Part shown: piece after piece, positions 35,147 to 44,328 of the stretch
Layout of the letters: each line of letters opens with the position of its first letter
How positions within the stretch are numbered: position 1 is the stretch's first letter
Assembly (NCBI RefSeq): GCF_014357575.1
Contig: NZ_JACONW010000012.1
Location: forward strand, 1-63,775
Reading direction: 5' to 3'
Origin: Pseudomonas folii
Lineage (GTDB): Bacteria; Pseudomonadota; Gammaproteobacteria; Pseudomonadales; Pseudomonadaceae
Length of the DNA stretch: 63,775 bases
Program-made: the position numbers and the translations under genes
Notes under the pieces: model-generated
What the model saw: the letters and a program-made list of their open reading frames with translations, nothing else
Told to the model about the DNA's origin: nothing
Database searches by the model: none

Positions 35147-37276
35147 GTGGAACGCTCTCAGTTAATCAGTAGCGCACGCAGCAATCTGGCAGGCCTCGGC
35201 CGCGGCCAGCTGGGCGTTCCGTTGCTGCTGTTGGTCATGATGGCAATGATGATGTTGCCCATCCCGCCGTTCCTGCTGGACGTGTTCTTCACGTTCAACA
35301 TCGCACTGTCCATCGTGGTTCTGCTGGTCTGCGTCTACGCACTGCGTCCACTCGACTTCTCGGTATTCCCGACCATCCTGCTGGTCGCCACCTTATTGAG
35401 GCTGGCGCTCAACGTGGCTTCGACCCGCGTGGTCATGCTTCACGGTCAGGACGGTCACGCCGCTGCCGGTAAAGTGATTCAAGCGTTTGGTGAAGTGGTC
35501 ATCGGCGGTAACTACGTTGTGGGTATCGTAGTGTTCGCCATCCTGATGATCATCAACTTCGTGGTTATCACCAAAGGTGCCGGACGGATCTCCGAGGTGA
35601 GCGCGCGTTTCACCCTGGACGCCATGCCCGGTAAGCAAATGGCAATCGACGCCGACCTGAACGCCGGTCTGATCGACCAGCCTGAAGCCAAGCGTCGCCG
35701 TCTTGAAGTCGCTCAGGAAGCCGAGTTCTACGGTTCCATGGACGGTGCCAGCAAGTTCGTTCGTGGTGACGCCATTGCCGGCTTGTTGATTCTCTTCATC
35801 AACCTGATTGGCGGCATGCTCGTGGGTATGCTGCAACACAACATGACCTTCTCCGAAGCCGGCAAGATATACACCTTGCTGACCATCGGTGACGGTTTGG
35901 TGGCGCAATTGCCATCACTGCTTTTGTCCACCGCCGCAGCGATCATGGTGACCCGTGCTTCCGGTTCGGAAGAAATGGGCAAGATGATCAACCGTCAGAT
36001 GTTCACTTCCTGGAAAGCGTTGGGTGTGTCCGGCGCGATCATGATCGTGATGGGCCTCGTGCCTGGCATGCCACACTTCTCCTTCATCAGTCTGGGTCTC
36101 GTCGCTTGCGGCATCGGCTACCTGCTGTGGAAGAAAGAGAATCAGGTCAAGGTCGTCGCTTTGGAAGAGGTCAAGCGTCAGCAGGAAATGCTGCCTTCGC
36201 CGACGCGTATTCAGGATTCCAAAGAACTGGGCTGGGATGATGTGACTCCCATCGACATGATCGGCCTGGAAGTGGGCTATCGCCTCATTCCGCTGGTAGA
36301 CCGTAATCAGGGTGGTCAACTGCTGGCGCGGATCAAGGGCGTGCGCAAGAAGCTCTCTCAAGAGCTTGGCTTCCTGATGCCGACCGTACACATTCGCGAC
36401 AACTTGGATCTGGCGCCTAGCGCCTATCGTTTGACGCTTATGGGGGTGACGCTGGCCGAGGCGGAGATTTATCCGGACCGCGAGCTGGCAATCAACCCGG
36501 GTCAGGTGTTCGGTACGCTTAATGGTATTACCGCCAAGGACCCGGCGTTTGGTCTGGAAGCCGTCTGGATCGAAATCAGCCAGCGCAGTCAGGCTCAGTC
36601 GCTGGGTTATACCGTGGTGGACGCCAGTACGGTTGTCGCCACGCACCTTAACCAGATTCTCTACAAGCATTCCCATGAGCTGATAGGCCATGAGGAAGTG
36701 CAGCAATTGATGCAATTGCTGGCCAAAGGCTCGCCCAAGCTGGCTGAAGAGCTGGTTCCAGGCATTCTGTCGTTGTCTGCCTTGCTCAAGGTGTTGCAGG
36801 CATTGTTGTCCGAGCAGGTTCCTGTGCGGGACATCCGCACCATTGCCGAAGCCATCGCCAACAACGCTCAACGGAGTCAAGATACCGCCGCTCTGGTGGC
36901 TGCAGTCCGGGTCGGCTTGAGCCGCGCAATCGTCCAAAGCATTGTAGGCATTGAGCCGGAGCTACCAGTTATCACGCTGGAGCCAAGGTTGGAACAGATA
37001 TTGCTCAATAGTCTGCAGAAGGCTGGTCAGGGTCAGGAAGAAGGCGTTCTCCTTGAACCAAGCATGGCGGAAAAACTTCAGCGTTCGCTGATCGACGCCG
37101 CCCAGCGTCAAGAGATGCAAGGCTTACCAGTGATTCTGCTGGTGGCAGGCCCGGTTCGGGCCATGCTGTCGCGGTTTGGACGGTTGGCTGTACCAAATAT
37201 GCACGTGTTGGCGTATCAGGAAATTCCTGACAACAAGCAAGTAACCATCGTAGCGACTGTCGGGCCTAACGGCTGA
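35147..37276 (+). CDS. flhA: Flagellar export gate protein FlhA
   Basis: A 709-residue protein: about eight membrane helices in the first ~330 residues, including the FHIPEP region (GKQMAIDADLNAGLIDQPEAKRRR), and a large cytoplasmic domain forming a nonameric ring that docks chaperone-substrate complexes. The start is GTG at 35147 with AGG upstream. It opens the flhA-flhF-fleN-fliA block; 11 bp to flhF. Confidence 0.96.
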   Translation: MERSQLISSARSNLAGLGRGQLGVPLLLLVMMAMMMLPIPPFLLDVFFTFNIALSIVVLLVCVYALRPLDFSVFPTILLVATLLRLALNVASTRVVMLHGQDGHAAAGKVIQAFGEVVIGGNYVVGIVVFAILMIINFVVITKGAGRISEVSARFTLDAMPGKQMAIDADLNAGLIDQPEAKRRRLEVAQEAEFYGSMDGASKFVRGDAIAGLLILFINLIGGMLVGMLQHNMTFSEAGKIYTLLTIGDGLVAQLPSLLLSTAAAIMVTRASGSEEMGKMINRQMFTSWKALGVSGAIMIVMGLVPGMPHFSFISLGLVACGIGYLLWKKENQVKVVALEEVKRQQEMLPSPTRIQDSKELGWDDVTPIDMIGLEVGYRLIPLVDRNQGGQLLARIKGVRKKLSQELGFLMPTVHIRDNLDLAPSAYRLTLMGVTLAEAEIYPDRELAINPGQVFGTLNGITAKDPAFGLEAVWIEISQRSQAQSLGYTVVDASTVVATHLNQILYKHSHELIGHEEVQQLMQLLAKGSPKLAEELVPGILSLSALLKVLQALLSEQVPVRDIRTIAEAIANNAQRSQDTAALVAAVRVGLSRAIVQSIVGIEPELPVITLEPRLEQILLNSLQKAGQGQEEGVLLEPSMAEKLQRSLIDAAQRQEMQGLPVILLVAGPVRAMLSRFGRLAVPNMHVLAYQEIPDNKQVTIVATVGPNG

Positions 37277-37287
37277 GGTAGTGAGAC

Positions 37288-38616
37288 ATGCAAGTTAAGC
37301 GATTTTTCGCCGCCGATATGCGTCAAGCCATGAAACTGGTTCGTGATGAGCTGGGCGCTGAAGCGGCCATCATCGGTAACCGGCGCATTGCCGGTGGCGT
37401 CGAGCTGACTGCCGCTCTGGATTACAAATTGTCCGCGCTCGCTCCTCGTGTACCTAACATTGAGCTTGAGGACGAGTTGCGCAAAACCCAGTCGCGCATT
37501 GTCTCGGCCCAGGCAGAACTGAACAACCGTAGCGACAGCGATGGCGCGACCAATCGCCAGTTGTTTGCCGGTTTGCCATTGAGCGCTGCCGATACCCACA
37601 TCGAGCCGACGCTGGAAGAGCCGCCGCGTCCCTCCGTACAGCCGCAGGCTGCTACGGCTGCGCCAGCGGGTGGTCAGCGCGGTTACGACTCGATGCGTTT
37701 TGAATTGAATGGCCTGCGTGAGCTGCTGGAAGTCCAGCTTGGCTCCCTGGCGTGGAATCAGTTGCAGGGCAGTCGTCCGGCCCAGGCCAACCTGTGGCGT
37801 CGTCTGCAACGTGTCGGCTTGTCTGGCCCGTTGTCCCGCGACCTGCTGGAAATGATCCCTGATATCGACGAGCCACGTCAGGCCTGGCGCATGTTGCTGG
37901 CCCACCTGGCACGGATGATCGAAGTGCCTGACGTCGAGCCGCTTGAAGAAGGCGGTGTGATTGCCATGGTCGGCCCGGCTGGCATGGGCAAGACCACCAC
38001 GCTGGCCAAGCTGGCAGCGCGTTACGTACTCAAGTACGGCGCTCAGAATATCGCCCTGGTCAGCATGGACAGTTTCCGTATCGGCGCTCAGGAGCAGCTC
38101 AAGACATTGGGCCGCATCCTCAACGTGCCGGTGACTCACGTCGATCCAGGCCAGTCACTGGCGCAAGCGCTGGACCCACTGCTGCGCAAGCGTGTTGTGC
38201 TGATTGATACCGCGGGCCTGCAAGCCAGTGATCCGGCTCTGCGTATGCAGCTGGAGAGTCTGGCGGGGCGCGGGATCAAATCACGTAATTATCTGGTACT
38301 GGCAACCACCAGCCAGAAACAAGTGCTGACGGCTGCGTATCACAGCTACAAACGCTGTGGTCTGGCCGGCTGCATCCTGACCAAGCTGGACGAAACTGCC
38401 AGCCTGGGGGAAGTGCTCAGCCTTGCCATCAGTCATGAGTTGCCTGTGGCCTATCTGACTGATGGGCCTAGAATTCCTGATGATCTCCACATTCCGCGCA
38501 GGCACCAATTGGTGACGCGCGCGGTCAATGTGCAGATGCAAGAAGAGCCAAGCGAAGAGGCCATGGCGGATATGTTCGCCGACCTTTACCACAACCCCAA
38601 CAAACGGGTCGGTTAA
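37288..38616 (+). CDS. flhF: Polar flagellar placement GTPase FlhF
   Basis: A 442-residue SRP-family GTPase that places the flagellum at the pole. The N-terminal B domain begins MQVKRFFAADMRQAMKLVRDELG; the NG domain carries P-loop GPAGMGKTTT (from residue 229), SMDSFRIGAQEQL, IDTAGLQ, and TKLDETASLG. The P-loop has Ala where many FlhF proteins have Thr, which should not affect nucleotide binding. It works opposite FleN, encoded next. Confidence 0.95.
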   Translation: MQVKRFFAADMRQAMKLVRDELGAEAAIIGNRRIAGGVELTAALDYKLSALAPRVPNIELEDELRKTQSRIVSAQAELNNRSDSDGATNRQLFAGLPLSAADTHIEPTLEEPPRPSVQPQAATAAPAGGQRGYDSMRFELNGLRELLEVQLGSLAWNQLQGSRPAQANLWRRLQRVGLSGPLSRDLLEMIPDIDEPRQAWRMLLAHLARMIEVPDVEPLEEGGVIAMVGPAGMGKTTTLAKLAARYVLKYGAQNIALVSMDSFRIGAQEQLKTLGRILNVPVTHVDPGQSLAQALDPLLRKRVVLIDTAGLQASDPALRMQLESLAGRGIKSRNYLVLATTSQKQVLTAAYHSYKRCGLAGCILTKLDETASLGEVLSLAISHELPVAYLTDGPRIPDDLHIPRRHQLVTRAVNVQMQEEPSEEAMADMFADLYHNPNKRVG

Positions 38617-38731
38617 GTGAAGCGAACTATTCAGAGTTACCTGCATCGGTGGTCTGCCTGGCATTGCTCTTCATTGAGCGTGTCGCCCGCAATCTGGCTT
38701 CGGTCTACGCAAGACAAGGTAAACAATTAAC

Positions 38732-39565
38732 ATGGGCAGCATGCATCCCGTACAGGTGATCGCGGTGACCGGCGGCAAGGGTGGCGTCGGTAAGACTAAC
38801 GTGTCAGTGAACCTTTCACTGGCCTTGGCCGAGCTCGGCCGGCGCGTCATGCTGCTGGACGCCGACCTTGGCCTGGCGAATGTCGACGTCCTTCTGGGGC
38901 TGACGCCAAAACGTACCCTCGCCGATGTGATCGAGGGTCGTTGTGAGCTTCGCGACGTGTTGTTGCAAGGCCCGGGCGGGATTCGAATCGTGCCTGCTGC
39001 CTCCGGCACCCAGAGCATGGTTCATCTGAGCCCGGCGCAGCACGCCGGTCTGATTCAGGCATTCAGCGACATTGGCGACAATCTCGACGTGCTGGTCATC
39101 GACACAGCCGCCGGTATTGGCGAGTCGGTGGTCAGCTTTGTCCGGGCCGCTCAGGAGGTCTTGCTGGTGGTGTGCGATGAGCCCACTTCCATCACGGACG
39201 CCTACGCTCTGATCAAGTTGCTCAATCGCGATTACGGCATGAACCGTTTCCGGGTCCTGGCCAATATGGCCCAGAGTCCTCAGGAAGGGCGCAACCTGTT
39301 CGCCAAGTTGACCAAGGTGACTGACCGCTTCCTGGACGTCGCTTTGCAGTATGTCGGCGCAGTGCCTTACGACGAATGTGTGCGTAAGGCCGTACAGAAA
39401 CAACGTGCCGTATACGAAGCTTTCCCACGCTCTAAATGTTCGCTGGCGTTCAAGGCCATTGCGCAGAAGGTCGATACCTGGCCGCTGCCTGCCAACCCAC
39501 GTGGACATCTTGAGTTCTTCGTTGAGCGACTGGTTTACCAGACAACTGCAGGGCCTGTTCAATGA
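38732..39565 (+). CDS. fleN: Flagellar number regulator FleN (FlhG), MinD-like ATPase
   Basis: A 277-residue ParA/MinD ATPase with deviant Walker A GGKGGVGKT (14-22), LLDADLGLANVDVLLG switch, and VIDTAAGIGESVVSF. It antagonises FleQ and limits flagella to one or few per pole. ATG 38732 is followed by a second in-frame ATG at 38741; the first matches the start in P. aeruginosa more closely. Stop overlaps the fliA start (ATGA). Confidence 0.96.
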   Translation: MGSMHPVQVIAVTGGKGGVGKTNVSVNLSLALAELGRRVMLLDADLGLANVDVLLGLTPKRTLADVIEGRCELRDVLLQGPGGIRIVPAASGTQSMVHLSPAQHAGLIQAFSDIGDNLDVLVIDTAAGIGESVVSFVRAAQEVLLVVCDEPTSITDAYALIKLLNRDYGMNRFRVLANMAQSPQEGRNLFAKLTKVTDRFLDVALQYVGAVPYDECVRKAVQKQRAVYEAFPRSKCSLAFKAIAQKVDTWPLPANPRGHLEFFVERLVYQTTAGPVQ

Positions 39566-40302
39566 CCGCGAGCGGCTATCAGATGTACAGCAAAGCGTCC
39601 CGAAACTCGCAATATGATTTGATCGAGCGGTATGCTCCGCTGGTCAAGCGCATTGCCTACCATTTACTGGCGCGCTTGCCTGCCAGTGTTCAGGTCGAAG
39701 ACTTGATTCAGGCGGGGATGATCGGCTTGCTGGAAGTTTCCACCAAGTACGATTGCACCAAGGGTGCCAGTTTCGAGACGTACGCCGGGATTCGTATCCG
39801 TGGTGCGATGCTCGATGAAGTGCGCAAGGGCGACTGGGCACCTCGCTCGGTTCACCGCAATACGCGCATGGTCAGTGACGCAATTCGCTCAATTGAAGCA
39901 AAAACAGGCCGTGACGCTAAAGATCACGAGGTTGCGGCCGAACTCCAATTGAGTCTCGATGATTACTACGGGATTTTGAACGATACCTTGGGCAGTCGCC
40001 TCTTCAGTTTCGACGACCTTTTGCAGGACGGCGAACATGAAGGACTGCATGAGGATGGCGCAAGCGGTTCGCTTGAGCCGTCGCGCGACCTGGAAGATGA
40101 ACGCTTCCAGGCTGCGTTGGCAGATGCAATTGCCAACTTGCCGGAGCGTGAACGTCTGGTTTTGGCGCTGTACTATGACGAGGAGCTGAACCTCAAGGAA
40201 ATCGGTGAGGTCCTGGGGGTCAGCGAATCTCGAGTCAGCCAGTTACACAGCCAGTGCGCAGCTCGTTTACGAGGGCGTTTGGGAGAGTGGCGAGCGCGTT
40301 GA
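39562..40302 (+). CDS. fliA: RNA polymerase sigma factor FliA (sigma28)
   Basis: A 246-residue sigma28 directing late genes such as fliC and fliS, both of which have matching promoters in this window. Region 2 is recognisable (YAPLVKRIAYHLLARLPASVQVEDLIQAGMIGLLEV) and region 4 ends in the helix-turn-helix (LKEIGEVLGVSESRVSQLHSQCAARLR). It is held by FlgM, not encoded here. Coupled to fleN by ATGA overlap. Confidence 0.97.
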   Translation: MTASGYQMYSKASRNSQYDLIERYAPLVKRIAYHLLARLPASVQVEDLIQAGMIGLLEVSTKYDCTKGASFETYAGIRIRGAMLDEVRKGDWAPRSVHRNTRMVSDAIRSIEAKTGRDAKDHEVAAELQLSLDDYYGILNDTLGSRLFSFDDLLQDGEHEGLHEDGASGSLEPSRDLEDERFQAALADAIANLPERERLVLALYYDEELNLKEIGEVLGVSESRVSQLHSQCAARLRGRLGEWRAR

Positions 40303-40405
40303 CAAGTGGTACGTAATCCTTGGTGATTACGTGTTGCGTGTGAGCAGGCTGTGCAAAGCGTTACGTGGGACAGTGGACAAGGCTGGGGCCATACAGGCAT
40401 TCGTA

Positions 40406-40446
40406 CCACGGACTGTTAAAAGCAATAGCTTTCATGCAGTCCGTGG
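40406..40446 (+). promoter_or_regulatory. Strong hairpin in the fliA-cheY gap
   Basis: A perfect 10-bp inverted repeat (CCACGGACTG / CAGTCCGTGG) encloses a 21-nt loop with a smaller AGC-AATA-GCT stem. There is no T-run after it, so it is not a clear terminator. A second hairpin (ACGTAATC-CTTGGT-GATTACGT) is at 40311-40332. They may be operators, mRNA structures or weak terminators. Confidence 0.55.
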
Positions 40447-40591
40447 ATTTGCTGTGCGGTTTCCATAGTTGTTGATTTGCCAAGCCCGTCGTTTTCGTGC
40501 AGCCGATGTGAGCTGTGCCGGTATTGATTGAACAGCGCGTTCAGGTGCTGAACGCGTCAAAGACTGCTTGGAGGTCGAATTGGACAAGAAC

Positions 40592-40966
40592 ATGAAAATC
40601 CTCATCGTTGATGACTTCTCAACGATGCGGCGGATCATTAAAAACCTGCTGCGTGATCTGGGCTTTACCAACACGTCCGAAGCCGATGACGGGCTTACCG
40701 CGTTGCCAATGCTGGAAAGCGGTTCCTTTGACTTTCTGGTAACGGACTGGAACATGCCTGGCATGACTGGTATCGACCTGCTGCGTAAAGTGCGTGCCGA
40801 TGAGCGCCTCAAGCACCTCCCGGTGTTGATGGTGACCGCAGAAGCCAAGCGCGACCAAATCATTGAAGCGGCTCAGGCCGGCGTCAACGGTTATGTCGTC
40901 AAGCCATTCACGGCTCAGGCGCTGAAAGAAAAGATCGACAAGATCTTTGAGCGCGTCAATAGCTGA
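40592..40966 (+). CDS. cheY: Chemotaxis response regulator CheY
   Basis: A 124-residue single receiver that, phosphorylated at Asp52 (VTDWNMPGM), binds FliM to switch rotation. [25 protein letters not shown] and the Lys in [10 protein letters not shown] are canonical. ATG 40592 is used because homologues are annotated from MKILIVDD, but a TTG at 40580 in the same frame has a better-placed GGAGG (40570-40574, 5 nt) and would add DKN as in E. coli CheY (ADKELK). The true start is therefore uncertain by four codons. Confidence 0.94.
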   Translation: MKILIVDDFSTMRRIIKNLLRDLGFTNTSEADDGLTALPMLESGSFDFLVTDWNMPGMTGIDLLRKVRADERLKHLPVLMVTAEAKRDQIIEAAQAGVNGYVVKPFTAQALKEKIDKIFERVNS

Positions 40967-40985
40967 TGTATGCCGCGAGGGCTTT

Positions 40986-41774
40986 ATGGAGAACAACGAA
41001 ACGTCAATGGGCGAGTTTGAATCGACCCTGAAAAAACACGCAACCGAGCTGGTGGCGAGCCTTGAAAAAGGCCGTTTCGGCGACGCCGTGCAACTTATCC
41101 ATGAGCTTAACCAGGCTCGGGATCGTGGCCTGTATCAGGAAATCGGCAAGCTGACCCGCGAGTTGCACAGCGCGATCGTCAACTTCCAGATTGACCCGAA
41201 CATGCCGCAAGCCGAAGAGGTGTCCCAGATCACGGACGCCACCGAACGCCTGTCGTATGTCGTCAGGCTCACGGAAAATGCGGCTAACCGCACCATGGAC
41301 CTGGTCGAGGAAAGCACCCCGCTGATGCACAGTCTGAACGACGAGGCCAAGGCCTTGAGTGCGGACTGGGGGCGTTTCATGCGCCGTGAGGTCAGTGCTG
41401 AAGAGTTTCGTGAGCTGGCGCGACGCGTCGATGGTTTCTTGACGCGCACCGAAAAGGATACCCATCAGGTTTCCTCCCACCTCAACGACATTCTGCTGGC
41501 TCAGGACTTCCAGGACCTGACCGGTCAGGTGATCAAGCGCGTCACGCAATTGGTCACTGAAGTCGAGAGCAATCTGCTCAAATTGGTGCTCATGGCCAGT
41601 CATGTAGACCGCTTTGCGGGCATCGAACATGACGACGAATCCATCCGCGCAGAAAAAGATCCAGAAAAACATATCAAACAGGGTGAAGGTCCGCAGATTC
41701 ATGCCGATAAACGGGAAGACGTTGTGTCCGGACAGGACGATGTAGACGATCTGCTATCGAGCCTGGGCTTCTAA
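40986..41774 (+). CDS. cheZ: Protein phosphatase CheZ
   Basis: A 262-residue CheZ that dephosphorylates CheY-P. The long helical hairpin is evident; the catalytic segment AQDFQDLTGQVIKRV carries the conserved Asp/Gln, and the C-terminal CheY-binding tail is DDVDDLLSSLGF. ATG 40986 (MENNETSMGEFEST) is used; frame extension upstream overlaps cheY and is not conserved. 19 bp after cheY. Confidence 0.95.
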   Translation: MENNETSMGEFESTLKKHATELVASLEKGRFGDAVQLIHELNQARDRGLYQEIGKLTRELHSAIVNFQIDPNMPQAEEVSQITDATERLSYVVRLTENAANRTMDLVEESTPLMHSLNDEAKALSADWGRFMRREVSAEEFRELARRVDGFLTRTEKDTHQVSSHLNDILLAQDFQDLTGQVIKRVTQLVTEVESNLLKLVLMASHVDRFAGIEHDDESIRAEKDPEKHIKQGEGPQIHADKREDVVSGQDDVDDLLSSLGF

Positions 41775-41812
41775 GTCTGGTCTGTTGACGGTTAATTTTA
41801 GGGAGCACCCCA

Positions 41813-44089
41813 ATGAGCTTCGGCGCCGATGAAGAGATCCTTCAGGATTTTCTGGTAGAGGCCGGCGAAATTCTCGAGCAGTTGTCTGAACAGTTGGTCG
41901 AGCTGGAAAGCCGACCGGATGACGCAGATCTGCTCAATGCAATTTTTCGCGGTTTTCACACTGTAAAAGGGGGCGCCGGCTTCCTCCAGCTCCATGAGCT
42001 GGTGGAGTGCTGCCACATCGCCGAGAACGTCTTCGACATCCTGCGCAAGGGTGAGCGTCGCGTAGATTCGGAACTGATGGACGTGGTCCTTGAAGCGCTG
42101 GATGCGGTCAATGCGATGTTCAGCCAAGTGCGTGAGCGCAGTGAAGTGACTCCGGCAACACCGGAATTGCTGGCTGCCCTGGCGCGTCTGGCGGAGCCGG
42201 CATCGGCTGACGAAGCGCCTGCTGACGTCGTGGAGGAGGCACCTGTCGAAGCTGTCGCCGAAGCGCCTTCCGACGAGATCACCGATACCGAATTCGAAAA
42301 CCTGCTTGATTCGCTCAATGCAGCCAAGGAGCAAGCACCTGTTGCTGCTGCACCGGCTGCAACGGGCGTAGCCGCAACTGACGAAATCACCGACTCGGAA
42401 TTCGAATCGCTGCTCGACCAGTTGCATGGCAAAGGTCAGTTTGCTCCCGACGTGGCACCTGCTGCCGCTGCGGTAGCGCCTGCACCGGCTGGCAAGGCTG
42501 AAAGCGGTGATATCACCGACGATGAATTCGAAGCATTGCTCGATCAATTGCACGGCAAGGGTTCGTTCGATGCCACCGCGGTCGCTTCCACAGCGGCTCC
42601 TGCCGTTGCGCCAGCGCCTGCTGCTGCCGGGGCTGCATCGGCTGGCAAAGATAACGAAATCACCGATAACGAATTTGAAGCCTTGCTCGATGAGCTGCAC
42701 GGCAAGGGCAAATTCGAGCCAGAAATAGCCGCAACAGCCGCCGCGGTTGCTGCGCCTGCGGCCGCCGTTGCTGCACCTGCCAAACCAGCGGCACCCGCCG
42801 CCAAGCCTGCTCCGGCGGCTGCAGCCAAACCGGCTGCCGCACCAGCGCCCGCCAAGGCGGCTGCGCCTGCGCCTGCCAAACCGGCTGCGCCACCTGCTGA
42901 AAAGCCGGTCGCTTCAGAAGCGGAAACCACCGTGCGGGTCGATACCGCGCGCCTGGACGAGATCATGAACATGGTCGGCGAACTGGTGCTGGTGCGTAAC
43001 CGTCTGGTTCGCCTGGGTCTCAACAGCGGCGACGAAGCCATGTCCAAGGCGGTTTCCAACCTGGATGTGGTAACGGCCGACTTGCAGACCGCGGTGATGA
43101 AGACCCGGATGCAGCCGATCAAGAAAGTCTTCGGTCGCTTCCCGCGACTCGTACGCGACCTGGCTCGTCAGCTCAAGAAAGAGATCAACCTTGAACTGGT
43201 GGGTGAAGAGACCGACCTGGACAAGAACCTCGTCGAGGCGCTTGCCGATCCATTGGTCCACTTGGTGCGTAACGCGGTTGACCACGGTGTCGAAACGCCG
43301 GAAGAGCGCGAAGCATCGGGCAAACCCCGTGGCGGTCGCGTCATTCTCTCTGCCGAGCAGGAAGGCGATCACATCCTGTTGTCGATTTCCGATGACGGCA
43401 AGGGCATGGACCCTAACGTTCTGCGCGCGATTGCGGTCAAGCGTGGCGTGATGGACAAGGATGCGGCTGATCGTCTGAGCGATACCGACTGCTACAACCT
43501 GATCTTCGCACCGGGTTTCTCGACCAAAACCGAGATCTCCGACGTATCGGGCCGTGGCGTGGGCATGGACGTGGTGAAAACCAAGATTGCCCAGCTCAAC
43601 GGTACGATTAACATCTACTCGACCAAGGGCCAAGGCTCGAAGATCGTCATCAAGGTGCCGTTGACCCTGGCGATCATGCCAACCCTGATGGTCATGCTGG
43701 GCAACCAGGCCTTTGCCTTCCCGCTGGTCAACGTCAACGAGATCTTCCACCTGGACCTGTCGACGACCAATGTCGTCGATGGTCAGGAAGTCGTGATTGT
43801 GCGTGACAAGGCGCTGCCGCTGTTCTACCTCAAGCGTTGGCTGGTCAGTTCGGCCGTCCACGAAGAGCAGCACGAAGGGCATGTGGTGATTCTTTCGGTG
43901 GGCACTCAGCGGATCGGCTTCGTTGTCGATCAACTGGTGGGTCAGGAAGAAGTGGTCATCAAGCCACTGGGCAAAATGTTGCAGGGAACGCCTGGCATGT
44001 CGGGCGCCACCATCACTGGTGACGGTCGCATTGCCTTGATTCTCGATGTGCCGAGTATGCTCAAGCGGTACGCCGCACGGCGTATTTGA
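41813..44089 (+). CDS. cheA: Chemotaxis histidine kinase CheA with repeated linker motif
   Basis: A 758-residue CheA. P1/HPt has His49 (FHTVKGGAGF); P3-P5 follow from about residue 375, with N box HLVRNAVDHGVETPEER, DDGKGMDP, GFSTKTEISDVSGRGVGMDVV and a C-terminal CheW-like domain. Between them lies a ~270-residue linker with no obvious P2: instead four copies of a motif ITDxEFExLLDxL(H)GKG at about residues 154, 190, 232 and 281, separated by Ala/Pro-rich spacers, then a long Ala/Pro/Lys stretch. In Vibrio the polar protein ParP binds a linker region of CheA called LID; the repeats may be that docking site, which fits parC/parP in the same operon. Confidence 0.96.
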   Translation: MSFGADEEILQDFLVEAGEILEQLSEQLVELESRPDDADLLNAIFRGFHTVKGGAGFLQLHELVECCHIAENVFDILRKGERRVDSELMDVVLEALDAVNAMFSQVRERSEVTPATPELLAALARLAEPASADEAPADVVEEAPVEAVAEAPSDEITDTEFENLLDSLNAAKEQAPVAAAPAATGVAATDEITDSEFESLLDQLHGKGQFAPDVAPAAAAVAPAPAGKAESGDITDDEFEALLDQLHGKGSFDATAVASTAAPAVAPAPAAAGAASAGKDNEITDNEFEALLDELHGKGKFEPEIAATAAAVAAPAAAVAAPAKPAAPAAKPAPAAAAKPAAAPAPAKAAAPAPAKPAAPPAEKPVASEAETTVRVDTARLDEIMNMVGELVLVRNRLVRLGLNSGDEAMSKAVSNLDVVTADLQTAVMKTRMQPIKKVFGRFPRLVRDLARQLKKEINLELVGEETDLDKNLVEALADPLVHLVRNAVDHGVETPEEREASGKPRGGRVILSAEQEGDHILLSISDDGKGMDPNVLRAIAVKRGVMDKDAADRLSDTDCYNLIFAPGFSTKTEISDVSGRGVGMDVVKTKIAQLNGTINIYSTKGQGSKIVIKVPLTLAIMPTLMVMLGNQAFAFPLVNVNEIFHLDLSTTNVVDGQEVVIVRDKALPLFYLKRWLVSSAVHEEQHEGHVVILSVGTQRIGFVVDQLVGQEEVVIKPLGKMLQGTPGMSGATITGDGRIALILDVPSMLKRYAARRI
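42272..42720 (+). repeat. Four-fold peptide motif repeat inside cheA
   Basis: Motif starts at about 42272, 42380, 42506 and 42650, each encoding (D/N)EITDxEFExLLDxL, the last three continuing HGKGxF. The DNA copies are diverged at third positions, so this is an old, selected peptide repeat rather than a recent DNA duplication. Confidence 0.85.
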
Positions 44090-44096
44090 TTCTGGT

Positions 44097-44122
44097 GCCA
44101 CTGGCAGGTAACTGCCTGTGGC
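44097..44122 (+). promoter_or_regulatory. Hairpin after cheA
   Basis: GCCACTGGCAG-GTAA-CTGCCTGTGGC forms an 11-bp stem with one T-T mismatch, 8 nt after the cheA stop. No T-run follows, so it is more likely an mRNA processing or stability structure than a terminator. Confidence 0.5.
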
Positions 44123-44328
44123 GCCTGGTCAGGTTGTGTCGAAACGCTGCGAATGCATGCGAAGGCAATAATAACAACGTCGAGTCGCTTGCGTAGCTTG
44201 GAGTAGAGCGCATGCGTCTCGTGGCCCTTTGGGATATGTTCGGTCGATTAGCTGTCATCGTCCGGACCTCGCTTCAAAGGCATGTCGCACAGCGCAGTGG
44301 TTTCCGTGCAACCTGTAATGGAGTGTTT

